64,000 bases of DNA, from contig DASRJE010000221.1 in assembly GCA_035649635.1 (NCBI GenBank), positions 148,803 through 212,802 on the forward strand, given 5' to 3'. The DNA comes from Gp6-AA40 sp035649635. Lineage in GTDB: Bacteria; Acidobacteriota; Vicinamibacteria; Vicinamibacterales; UBA2999. Below the pieces are notes generated by a model that did no database searches, was not told the origin of the DNA, and saw nothing but the letters and a program-made list of their open reading frames with translations. Every line of letters begins with the position of its first letter. Position 1 is the first letter of the stretch. This document shows positions 1 to 7,271 of the stretch, piece by piece. Both the position numbers and the translations under genes were made by a program.

Positions 1-1148
1 ACATACTCCATGACGGCCTCTTTGACCGCGCGAGCGACAATTTCGTCAATCGGCAGCGCCTGCTCCGCCGCCTCGATATCGGCGAGGCGCGCGCGTGTGA
101 GGGGGTTGCGCGGCGTGAAGAGTGTGCAGCAATCCTGGTCGGGAATGATGGAGATGGGATACGAGCCAATCCTGGTTGCCTCGGCGGTGATCTCGTCCTT
201 GTCCATTCCAATCAGCGGCCGGAAGACCGGGAGTGTCACGACGCTGCCGATGACGGCCAGGTTCTCCAGCGTCTGCGAAGCGACCTGACCGACGACTTCA
301 CCGGTGACGAGCGCCTGGGCGCGCCGCTCCGTCGCAATCGCCTCGGCGATGCGCATCATCAGCCGGCGGTAGATCACCACACGCATCGGGCCGGGCACTG
401 ACAACACGACCTGCTGCTGGATCTCGCCGAACGCCACGAGGTACAAGCGAGAGCGGTGTTGCCACCTCGTCAGCAGGTGGACCAGCTCACGTGCCTTTTC
501 CTGTGATGCACGGGAGAGAATCGGGTAGCTGTGGAAATGCACGAATGTGACCGCGCACCCGCGCTTCATCATGCGATGCGCGGCGACGGGTGAATCAATC
601 CCGCCTGACAGCAGGCTCACCACGCGACCGGCCGTGCCCGTCGGCAGCCCTCCCGGCCCGCGCTCCTTGCCAAAGAAGTAGAACGCCTGATCCGTGAGCA
701 GCTCGACGTGAATCGTCAGGTCGGGCTCGTCCAGGTTCACCTTCCAGCCGCGGGCCTCCTTGATGCGGCCGCCGACGTCGCGCTCGATCTGCGGCGACGT
801 CATTGGAAAGCGCTTGTCGGCGCGACGCGCCGAGACGCGGAAGCTGGAGCAGGTCCGATCTCCGAGAGCGTTCAGAATCGCCGCCGACACCGCGTCGAGG
901 TCGAGCGCCGTCCGGCCTGCGTAAGAGAAGTTGGCGACGCCAAACGTCCGGCGAATGCGTTCGCCCACGGCTTCGCGAGACGCATCAGGCCCGAGGACCA
1001 CCTCGATTCGGCCCATCAGCGCGCGCACGCTACGGACGTCGAGGTCTGACAGGGCCTCCCTCAGGTTTCGCACGAGGCGCGCCAGGAACCAAGGACGATT
1101 CTTCCCCTTCAGCGCGAGTTCCTGGTAATGGACGACGATCGAGTTCAT
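1..1148 (-). CDS. thiI: tRNA 4-thiouridine synthase ThiI (partial, runs off left edge)
   Basis: ThiI transfers sulfur to U8 of tRNA and in many bacteria also feeds thiamine thiazole synthesis. The reading frame starts at an ATG (1148-1146, MNSIVVHYQELALKGKNRPW) and stays open for 382 codons to the window edge. This is close to the usual ~390 residues of the form without a rhodanese domain, so only the tail should be missing. The N-terminal NFLD/THUMP half contains the typical RADKRFPMTS stretch near residue 120. The PP-loop ATPase motif SLLSGGIDSPVA lies near residue 190, and the IPDQDCCTLFTPRNP signature, with its catalytic-type cysteine, near residue 345. No thiamine riboswitch is visible upstream. 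The family call is firm; the role in thiamine synthesis is not shown here. Confidence 0.93.
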   Translation of the reverse strand, partial: MNSIVVHYQELALKGKNRPWFLARLVRNLREALSDLDVRSVRALMGRIEVVLGPDASREAVGERIRRTFGVANFSYAGRTALDLDAVSAAILNALGDRTCSSFRVSARRADKRFPMTSPQIERDVGGRIKEARGWKVNLDEPDLTIHVELLTDQAFYFFGKERGPGGLPTGTAGRVVSLLSGGIDSPVAAHRMMKRGCAVTFVHFHSYPILSRASQEKARELVHLLTRWQHRSRLYLVAFGEIQQQVVLSVPGPMRVVIYRRLMMRIAEAIATERRAQALVTGEVVGQVASQTLENLAVIGSVVTLPVFRPLIGMDKDEITAEATRIGSYPISIIPDQDCCTLFTPRNPLTRARLADIEAAEQALPIDEIVARAVKEAVMEY

Positions 1149-1198
1149 AGACTGATCGGGATCATGTCCCAACTGCCCACTCCCAACGAGATCGTAGA

Positions 1199-1218
1199 GC
1201 GCGGGCTTCAGCCCGCGC
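1199..1218. terminator. GC hairpin at the end of hpnE
   Basis: A perfect 9-bp stem (GCGCGGGCT/AGCCCGCGC) with a 2-base loop straddles the hpnE stop codon. It sits between hpnE and thiI, which lies downstream on the same strand. There is no T-tract, so it may be a repeat-type hairpin that attenuates or protects the transcript rather than a classical terminator. Confidence 0.45.
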
Positions 1219-2566
1219 GTAAGAAATCAACGACCGCGGCCGCGGCCGCGTGGCCGCTTACGACCGCGCTCTCGATAGTAGCGGGCAGGCCGGTATCGAT
1301 CCAATCACCGGCCAGGAAGAGACCCGGAACCGGCGTTGCCGTCCGTGGTCGAGTGGGCTGACCAGGAGCGACGGAGAAGGTCGCTCGCTTCTCACGCACA
1401 ACGACGGCGCGACGCAGCGTCGCCGAGCGGACCGGCGGCATCGCCGCCCTCAACTCATCGAGCGCAAGATCGACCAGTTCCTGGTTGCTCGAGTTCACCA
1501 GCGCCTCGGCTCCGCTGGAGACGAGCGATAAATGCGACGTGGATCCCCCGAACAGCGCGCGCTTGTCGAATACCCATTGCATCGAGCGCCCGGGCAACCC
1601 GACGAACGTGCTCGACGTCACCGGGCGATCGAACCAGAGATTGACCGTCACGATCGGCGACGCTTGCGTCGATTCCGCCGCGCGAATGATGTTGGCAACG
1701 GCCGGTGGACTGTTCTCGAACAGAGTCGGCAACGCGTACCACGCGGTCGCACAAATCACCGCGCGTGGATGAAAGAGTTCGTCTTTCACGCGGACGGACG
1801 CCGCGGCGTAGTCGGCGCGAACCCGCGCAACCGCATTCGCACGGACTGCTCCACCGGATCGCTCGATGTACGTTGTGGACGGATTCACGTACAAGTCATC
1901 GAGCGCGCACAGCGCCAGCCCGAGCGAAGAATCCCGTCGCTCGAACGTGAACATGCGGCGGAGCACCTCGCCGAACATCTCGCCGGCGCCTTCGTCGATC
2001 GATTGGTTCAGCGCCGCCACGGCCAGCGGCTCCCACAGGAGATCGACAAGGCGAGGCGTCTGCCCGTGCGCCGCGAGCCACTCGCGGACCGTTGCGCCGG
2101 GATAGCCGCCGCGCCGGCCGCCATTCCTCATGCGAGCAAGCGCGAACCGATCCCGCCAGCCAATGGCATCCCACCGTAAGGCACCGACGAGCAGGTGCAG
2201 CGGCGCTGGAATTTCGGGACAGGTAAGACGAGACGCGCGCCCGTCCCGGTCGATGATGTCGACCGCAAGTCCTGGTTGCAGGTACACCTGCGCCTCTGTG
2301 CCGATGCGACGCAGGAAGCGAAACGTCTCGCGATACGCGCCGGTCAGCACATGCTGGCCGTTGTCCACGCGCTCGCCGGTCGCGGGATCGACGAAGGCTG
2401 ACGCGCGGCCGCCCAGCGCCGGCCGCGCCTCGAGCACGAGAACGCGAATGCCCTTCTCGGCCAGAGCGGTTGCCGTACTCAACCCGGCAAAGCCGCCGCC
2501 GATGACGACGACGTCGTAAGAAGACCCCGGGGGTGATTCTTGGTGGGCGGCCGGGTCGAAAATCAC
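1208..2566 (-). CDS. hpnE: hydroxysqualene dehydroxylase HpnE (FAD-dependent amine oxidase family)
   Basis: HpnE reduces hydroxysqualene to squalene, the last step of the HpnC-HpnD-HpnE route from farnesyl diphosphate to squalene for hopanoids. The dinucleotide-binding motif VVVIGGGFAGLSTA is at the N terminus, followed by the GGRASAF region. The C-terminal FAD motif FLAGDWIDTGLPATIESA is also present. I place the start at a GTG (2566) that overlaps the hpnD stop by four bases (GTGA) and has a GGAGG ribosome site about 9 bases upstream. A longer GTG start at 2599 exists but lacks a ribosome site. The first residues (VIFDPAAHQESPPGSS) are encoded by a palindromic repeat. The length of about 452 residues is somewhat longer than usual, because of this leader. 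Confidence 0.92.
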   Translation of the reverse strand: MIFDPAAHQESPPGSSYDVVVIGGGFAGLSTATALAEKGIRVLVLEARPALGGRASAFVDPATGERVDNGQHVLTGAYRETFRFLRRIGTEAQVYLQPGLAVDIIDRDGRASRLTCPEIPAPLHLLVGALRWDAIGWRDRFALARMRNGGRRGGYPGATVREWLAAHGQTPRLVDLLWEPLAVAALNQSIDEGAGEMFGEVLRRMFTFERRDSSLGLALCALDDLYVNPSTTYIERSGGAVRANAVARVRADYAAASVRVKDELFHPRAVICATAWYALPTLFENSPPAVANIIRAAESTQASPIVTVNLWFDRPVTSSTFVGLPGRSMQWVFDKRALFGGSTSHLSLVSSGAEALVNSSNQELVDLALDELRAAMPPVRSATLRRAVVVREKRATFSVAPGQPTRPRTATPVPGLFLAGDWIDTGLPATIESAVVSGHAAAAAVVDFLRAG

Positions 2567-2576
2567 CCCCGGGGCC
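2523..2576. repeat. CCCCGGGGGTGATT palindromic element, copy 1
   Basis: Inverted repeat with arms GACCCCGGGGGTGATT and AATCACCCCCGGGG around a loop of about 22 bases. It lies across the hpnD/hpnE junction and supplies both the hpnD stop (TGA) and the preferred hpnE start (GTG). Related copies lie at 18496-18554 and 31851-31905. Confidence 0.85.
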
Positions 2577-3420
2577 CTCCAAGAAGCGCGGTAATCCACA
2601 TGCGCAATGCAATCACCGCTCGCTGAGGCCGCGGCACGCGGATACGCGCGCTGAAAACATCGTAGCCGTTGCGCTCGATACGTCTCAGGATCTCGAAATA
2701 GATGGCGCCCATGATCTTGGCCGCGACGAGACTTCGTGCATCCTCAGGGGGCAGGTGCTGTGCGGCGCGACGATAGTAGTCGTGGGCGCGGTCGCACTCG
2801 AATCGGAGCAGTTGCACGACTGCCTCAGTCATGCGGCCGGCTCGAAGATCGTCCTCGGTTACGCCAAATCGCCGCAGGTCCTCGGTTGGCAGATAGACGC
2901 GTCCACGAATGATGTCCGCGCTGACATCACGAATGATGTTCGTCAATTGCAGCGCCAGCCCCAGGTTCTCCGCATACAGCCTGGCCGACTGATTGCGGTA
3001 CCCGAAAATCTCGAGACAAATCAGACCGACGGCCGACGCGACGCGACGGCAATATTCGACCAGGGCCGCGAAGCTGTCATAGCGGACCTGCTTGAGATCC
3101 ATCTCCACGCCGTCGACCAAGTCCTCGAAGCGCGCGCGCGGCAGGTGGAACTCGCGAACGTATGGCTGCAACGCCGCGCCTTCTGTGGTGCGTGGTACTC
3201 CCTCGTACATTGCAGCGAGCTCTGCGCGCCAGTGCGCTAGCCTCACCGTGGCCTTCGCTCGCGCATCGTTGCTCAGCCCGCCGGCCCATTCGTGCTCAGG
3301 CACGATCTCGTCGACGGCATCGTCGACCGCCCGGCAGAAATCCCACGTCGCGATGATGGCGCTGCGCTTGCGCGGCGGCAGGACGAGAAACGAGTAATAG
3401 AAGTTGGTGTCGCGGCTCAT
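2563..3420 (-). CDS. hpnD: presqualene diphosphate synthase HpnD
   Basis: Trans-isoprenyl diphosphate synthase that condenses two farnesyl diphosphates to presqualene diphosphate. Two Asp-rich metal sites are visible: DDAVDE about 30 residues in, and DVSAD inside the TNIIRDVSADIIRGRVYLP block, which is diagnostic of squalene/phytoene synthases. The start is the ATG at 3420, giving an ATGA overlap with the hpnC stop. An upstream ATG at 3480 would add 20 residues with no family match. The length of about 285 residues is normal. It is the middle gene of a translationally coupled hpnC-hpnD-hpnE operon, and its last codons (GGPRG-stop) come from a palindromic repeat. Confidence 0.93.
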   Translation of the reverse strand: MSRDTNFYYSFLVLPPRKRSAIIATWDFCRAVDDAVDEIVPEHEWAGGLSNDARAKATVRLAHWRAELAAMYEGVPRTTEGAALQPYVREFHLPRARFEDLVDGVEMDLKQVRYDSFAALVEYCRRVASAVGLICLEIFGYRNQSARLYAENLGLALQLTNIIRDVSADIIRGRVYLPTEDLRRFGVTEDDLRAGRMTEAVVQLLRFECDRAHDYYRRAAQHLPPEDARSLVAAKIMGAIYFEILRRIERNGYDVFSARIRVPRPQRAVIALRMWITALLGGPRG

Positions 3421-4337
3421 GTGCTGGCCGCGCGTTGGCGAATCGACCTGGGCCAGCCGAGTGCCGTTCCCGCCAGCCACGGAATGTCGGTCGTGCCGAT
3501 GGTCGGTCTATGGCTCAACACGTCGAAGCCCATTGCTTCGAGGCGATCGAGGATGCGGGTTCCACCGAGCCAGGTCACACGAATCTCGTATCGCAGTCGT
3601 CCTCGGAGTCGATCGCAGAGAGGCAAACCATTGTTGAACAGCGCACGGGTTCGCACGACGGCGGCGGCGACGGCGTGCCTCCATTCCGGCGTGATTCGCC
3701 CCTCCGTGAGCGCGCCTTCATCCGCCCCGTGGTTGCGCATCTCCTCGAGCGGAAGATAGATGCGACCCCGGGCATAGTCGCTTCTCACGTCCTGCCAGAA
3801 GTTGGTCAACTGCAGCGCCGTGCAAATCGCATCCGACCACGCGTCGAGATCGGAAGCCGTATAGCCACCAATGCGGAGGACGAGGCGGCCAATCGGGTTC
3901 GCGGACCGCCGGCAATAGTCGAACAGGGTAGTCCAGCTCTGATAACGCGTGACCGTGACGTCCTGCCGAAACGCGCTCAGCAGGTCCTCGAAGAGAGCGG
4001 CAGGGAGTTGCAGCCTTCGTATGCTGACCCCGAGGGCAAGGAAGATCTCGCGCGTGTGAACCGGCTCGCCCGCTTCCGGTGGTCGCTGCGTCGTGCATGA
4101 CGTTCCCGAGACCACTTCGCGCAGCCGGGAACGCCACAGATCGAGCAGCCGATAGCGCTCTTCCGCGGGGCGGTCCCCTTCGTCAGCGAAATCGTCTGCG
4201 GCCCGCGCGAATGCGTAGACCGCCGCGATGTGGGGACGCATGCGACGAGGCAAGAGCAACGATGCCACAGGAAAATTTTCGTAGTGCGCACGACAGTCGC
4301 GAGCGCACGCCGCGTAGGCAGCATCGAGATCTACCAT
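3417..4337 (-). CDS. hpnC: hydroxysqualene synthase HpnC
   Basis: Squalene/phytoene synthase family member that converts presqualene diphosphate to hydroxysqualene. The 306 residues carry the first Asp-rich motif (ARAADDFADEGD, near residue 46) and the second (TNFWQDVRSDYARGRIYLP, near residue 180). The paralogous HpnD lies directly downstream with an ATGA overlap. Gene order and product pairing match the hopanoid/squalene operons of Proteobacteria and Acidobacteriota. The 5' end overlaps the adenosyltransferase gene by 7 bases, so all four genes are probably co-transcribed. No squalene-hopene cyclase is in the window. Confidence 0.93.
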   Translation of the reverse strand: MVDLDAAYAACARDCRAHYENFPVASLLLPRRMRPHIAAVYAFARAADDFADEGDRPAEERYRLLDLWRSRLREVVSGTSCTTQRPPEAGEPVHTREIFLALGVSIRRLQLPAALFEDLLSAFRQDVTVTRYQSWTTLFDYCRRSANPIGRLVLRIGGYTASDLDAWSDAICTALQLTNFWQDVRSDYARGRIYLPLEEMRNHGADEGALTEGRITPEWRHAVAAAVVRTRALFNNGLPLCDRLRGRLRYEIRVTWLGGTRILDRLEAMGFDVLSHRPTIGTTDIPWLAGTALGWPRSIRQRAAST

Positions 4338-4870
4338 TCCGTCTCGACAACACCCGCGCGACGATTCGCCGCCCGCGCCATGACGAAGAGCAGATCGGAG
4401 AGCCGGTTGAGGTACACGACCACGATTGGCTCAACGGCGCCCGGACCAAGGCCGACGACGCGCCGCTCGGCACGGCGGCAAATCGTTCGGCTGACATGCA
4501 GCAAGGCACCGGGCAGCGCACCACCCGGCAGGATGAAGCGGCGAAGCGGTTCGAGCTCAGTCTCGAGCCGATCAATCGCCTGTTCCATCCGCTCGATGTC
4601 GGCCTGCAGCACTGCCGCCTTCTCGACTCGGCCGGCGATGCGCTTCGACGGATCGGCCAGTCTCGCGCCCACTGCGAACAACTCTTTCTGAATCGTTTCG
4701 AGCGCACCCGCGAGATCCGCGTCCAGCCCCGCGGCGCGCGCGGCGCCGAGCGTCGCGTTCAATTCGTCGACCTCGCCGTACGCCTCGACGCGGGCGTCAG
4801 CCTTCGACACACGTGAGTTGTCGAACAGCGACGTCTCGCCCGTGTCTCCGGTCTTTGTGTAAATCTTCAC
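4331..4870 (-). CDS. cob(I)alamin adenosyltransferase, PduO type
   Basis: Transfers the adenosyl group of ATP to cob(I)alamin to make coenzyme B12. The 179-residue protein has the N-terminal ATP-binding signature (MKIYTKTGDTGETSLF) and the RRAERRVV motif near residue 134 that lines the active site. The C-terminal NRLSDLLFVMARAAN helix is also typical. The length matches the single-domain PduO/ATR family. It is the first gene of the unit leading into hpnC-hpnD-hpnE, with a 7-base overlap. No metabolic link to squalene synthesis is obvious, although some hopanoid-modifying radical SAM enzymes use cobalamin. Confidence 0.93.
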   Translation of the reverse strand: MKIYTKTGDTGETSLFDNSRVSKADARVEAYGEVDELNATLGAARAAGLDADLAGALETIQKELFAVGARLADPSKRIAGRVEKAAVLQADIERMEQAIDRLETELEPLRRFILPGGALPGALLHVSRTICRRAERRVVGLGPGAVEPIVVVYLNRLSDLLFVMARAANRRAGVVETEW

Positions 4871-4897
4871 GTCCCGACTCCGCCCCCGTGAAATTAT

Positions 4898-5593
4898 ATG
4901 GGTTTGATGCCAGCGCCTTCGTTACCCAATCCGCCAACCCGTCAGCGTTTTCGTCGTCGATTGCTCACGTGGTATCGCGCCAATGGCCGTGATTTGCCAT
5001 GGCGTCGCACGAGCGACCCGTATCACATCCTGGTGTCGGAAGTGATGCTGCAGCAGACGCAGGTCGACCGCGTGCTTCCCAAGTATCACGAGTGGCTCGA
5101 GCGCTATCCGTCGCTGGCGGCGCTTGCGTCCGCGGACGAGCATGACGTCACGAACACCTGGAGGCCGCTCGGCTACAACATCCGGCCGCGCCGGCTGCAC
5201 GCCATCGCGCGCGAGTCGGTGGAGCGCTACGGCGGAGAGTTACCCTCCGACCAGGCAACATTGCTTTCGTTCAAGGGCATAGGCGCGTACACGGCAGGCG
5301 CCATCAGGAGCTTCGCCTTCGGACAGCGCGCAGCGATCCTGGATACCAACGTCGCACGCGTGTTGTTTCGCGTGTTCATCGGACGCGGTGATCCCAAATC
5401 ACACGCGATGCGCAAGCACCTGTGGGCGCTGTCCGAGACGCTCGTCCCGCACAAACAGGTTTTCGATTTCAATCAGGGGCTGATGGACTTCGGTGCAACC
5501 GTCTGCGTCGCACGAAAGCCAAAATGCATCGGCTGCCCGATGACGAGGATGTGCCGTTCGTTCCCAAAATTGTCGTCAGGCCGCGAGTCGTGA
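4898..5593 (+). CDS. mutY: A/G-specific adenine glycosylase MutY, lacking the C-terminal domain
   Basis: Removes adenine mispaired with 8-oxoguanine. Visible features are the catalytic Glu in VSEVMLQQTQV, the helix-hairpin-helix SFKGIGAYTAGAI with the catalytic Asp in ILDTNVARV, and the iron-sulfur ligands C-x6-C-x2-C-x5-C (CVARKPKCIGCPMTRMC) at the C terminus. At 231 residues it ends just after the cluster, so the NUDIX-like 8-oxoG recognition domain of classical MutY (about 350 residues) is absent. The gene overlaps mutT by four bases (GTGA). The motif around residue 85 reads WRPLGYNIRP rather than the usual GLGYYxRA, so this is a divergent MutY subgroup. An in-frame ATG three codons later is an alternative start. 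Confidence 0.88.
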   Translation: MGLMPAPSLPNPPTRQRFRRRLLTWYRANGRDLPWRRTSDPYHILVSEVMLQQTQVDRVLPKYHEWLERYPSLAALASADEHDVTNTWRPLGYNIRPRRLHAIARESVERYGGELPSDQATLLSFKGIGAYTAGAIRSFAFGQRAAILDTNVARVLFRVFIGRGDPKSHAMRKHLWALSETLVPHKQVFDFNQGLMDFGATVCVARKPKCIGCPMTRMCRSFPKLSSGRES

Positions 5594-5976
5594 TCGTAGT
5601 CGTCGCTGCCGTGATCGAACGGGACGGCTCCTTCCTGGTGACCCGACGAATCGAGGGCGCACATCTCGAGGGGCTTTGGGAGTTTCCTGGCGGGAAGATC
5701 GCAACCGGCGAGACCCACGCCGAGGCGCTGGCCCGTGAGATCCGCGAGGAACTGGATGCGGACGTCGAAGTGGGAGCGCTGCTATTCGAGACTCAGTTCG
5801 ACTACGCCGAGCGAACACTCTCGCTGCACTTCTACCATTGCCTGCTGCGTGGCGCACCGCGGCCGCTGCTCGGTCAGCAAATGAAGTGGGTCCGGCGAGC
5901 CGAGTTGCGCGCGCTCGACTTTCCGCCGGCGGACGAAGAACTGATCAGACGATTGACTGAATCCGAGCCCCGCTGA
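5590..5976 (+). CDS. mutT: MutT-type NUDIX hydrolase (8-oxo-dGTP diphosphatase)
   Basis: Hydrolyses oxidised nucleoside triphosphates such as 8-oxo-dGTP. The GTG start at 5590 overlaps the mutY stop (GTGA) and gives a 128-residue protein of standard MutT length. The NUDIX box is intact (G-x5-E-x7-REIREEL, residues about 32-52), preceded by the LWEFPGGK strand, so it should be an active hydrolase rather than a detached MutY recognition domain. An upstream in-frame ATG at 5524 would extend into unrelated sequence. Coupling to mutY places two of the three GO-system activities in one transcript. Confidence 0.88.
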   Translation: MIVVVAAVIERDGSFLVTRRIEGAHLEGLWEFPGGKIATGETHAEALAREIREELDADVEVGALLFETQFDYAERTLSLHFYHCLLRGAPRPLLGQQMKWVRRAELRALDFPPADEELIRRLTESEPR

Positions 5977-6037
5977 TCCGGCCTCGCCGGAGCCAGGCGA
6001 AGGCGGATGCCCCTCGTCGTGCTACGATCCGGCCGCT

Positions 6038-6244
6038 TTGTCGGACAACGTCAACAGTCGTAAAGGATTCCTCGAGCGCTGCGCGGATGTAAGCAGGAGC
6101 GGGTCAGTCTGGGTCGCGCTCGGAGTCGCCTTCCTGGTGCTTGGTATCTCCAATTCGTCCGGCGCCTATATCGGACTGGGAGCAGCCTTCCTGGCGATTG
6201 GAATCGGACGTGCCGTTCGAAGGCGGCGGCATTCTGCTGACTGA
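6038..6244 (+). CDS. small membrane protein of unknown function
   Basis: A 68-residue reading frame with a TTG start. Two hydrophobic segments are predicted at about residues 23-38 and 42-57 (VWVALGVAFLVLGIS and YIGLGAAFLAIGIG), joined by a short Ser/Gly turn and followed by a basic tail RAVRRRRHS. This charge pattern suggests a two-helix inner-membrane hairpin. It lies between mutT and the convergent ygfZ, whose stop is one base away. No family is recognised; expression is plausible but unproven. Confidence 0.5.
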   Translation: MSDNVNSRKGFLERCADVSRSGSVWVALGVAFLVLGISNSSGAYIGLGAAFLAIGIGRAVRRRRHSAD

Positions 6245-6245
6245 T

Positions 6246-7241
6246 TCAGACCGCTGACGGTACGGGAACTTCAGTCACAACGGCAGACGCTCGTCCCGAG
6301 GGCGTCTCGACTTCGAGCACAGTTCCGGGCGCGACAAAATCGCGTTGCGCATATCCCAGCGCGATCATGCCCGAACGAGGTGACTCGGCCGCACTGGTCA
6401 CCCATCCCATCTCGCGATCGCTCGCATAGATCTTCGCGCCACGATCTGGTCGTTGACCGTCGATCCGCATCGAGACCAGCTTCTTCGCGACGCGTCCGTG
6501 ACCGCGATGCAGAACGCGGATGATCACCTCCTGTCCGACATAACACCCCTTCGTGAAGGAGATCGCACGGGACTCGATACCGGCCTCGAGCGGAATCGTC
6601 TCCTCTGTCATGTCGACCCCGAACGCAGGATAGGCGACCTCAATCCGCGCCGCAGTGATGGCATCCGCCGAAACAGCGACGGCGCCGGCGTTGGTCAGCG
6701 CTGAGACGACCGAGCCCACCCGGGCCCGCTCCATGTACACGCAGAACCCGGGCACGCCGAGTTGACTGATGCGGGCTACCGATACCGGGGAATCACCGAA
6801 CTCGAACTGCGAGTGGCGGTACTCCGGCCACTCGCCCAGGCCACGTGCGCCGTCGATGACCTGCTCGAGCACCGCGGCAGCCCGAGGACCATGGATCCAG
6901 ACGCTGCTCAGGCTCTCGGCCAGTGAGCCGACGCGGACATCCTCGGTGAAGACGAATTGTTCGAGGCGCTGAATGGTGGAGTCCAGGTTTTCCGCCGGCA
7001 CGTCGAGGAGGATCATGCCGCCCGACTCGAGGACGTGTAAATCTGTAAGCATGCGGCCTTGCGGCGACAGCCACGCGGAATAGCAGCCGGTGCCCGGTGT
7101 CAGCCCTTGAATGTCGTTCGTCAGCAAGCCCTGAAGGTAGGCGGCGCGGTCCTGCCCGGCGACGGCAATCTGGAGGCGCGGAGCCACCGCGCCGATAGCC
7201 GCCTGCTGCTGAATAACCCGATAGCCGTCCGCGGAAGTCAT
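6246..7241 (-). CDS. ygfZ: YgfZ/GcvT-like folate-binding protein
   Basis: YgfZ uses tetrahydrofolate to support assembly or repair of certain iron-sulfur enzymes such as MiaB. The diagnostic motif KGCYVGQE, with its conserved cysteine, is near residue 230 in FTKGCYVGQEVIIR. The N-terminal part resembles the folate-binding fold of GcvT (YLQGLLTNDIQGL). I prefer the ATG at 7241 (MTSADGYRVIQQ), because this leaves a 30-base divergent gap to the hydrolase gene starting at 7272. An upstream ATG at 7298 would overlap that gene. The length of about 331 residues is typical. Confidence 0.87.
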   Translation of the reverse strand: MTSADGYRVIQQQAAIGAVAPRLQIAVAGQDRAAYLQGLLTNDIQGLTPGTGCYSAWLSPQGRMLTDLHVLESGGMILLDVPAENLDSTIQRLEQFVFTEDVRVGSLAESLSSVWIHGPRAAAVLEQVIDGARGLGEWPEYRHSQFEFGDSPVSVARISQLGVPGFCVYMERARVGSVVSALTNAGAVAVSADAITAARIEVAYPAFGVDMTEETIPLEAGIESRAISFTKGCYVGQEVIIRVLHRGHGRVAKKLVSMRIDGQRPDRGAKIYASDREMGWVTSAAESPRSGMIALGYAQRDFVAPGTVLEVETPSGRASAVVTEVPVPSAV

Positions 7242-7271
7242 CGGCCGTGCAGACCTGATACGATCGCTGAA

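Noticed and set aside
7059..7271. N-terminal extension of the alpha/beta hydrolase
   Set aside because: It would run antisense through ygfZ and precede the signal peptide; the GTG at 7272 is a better start.
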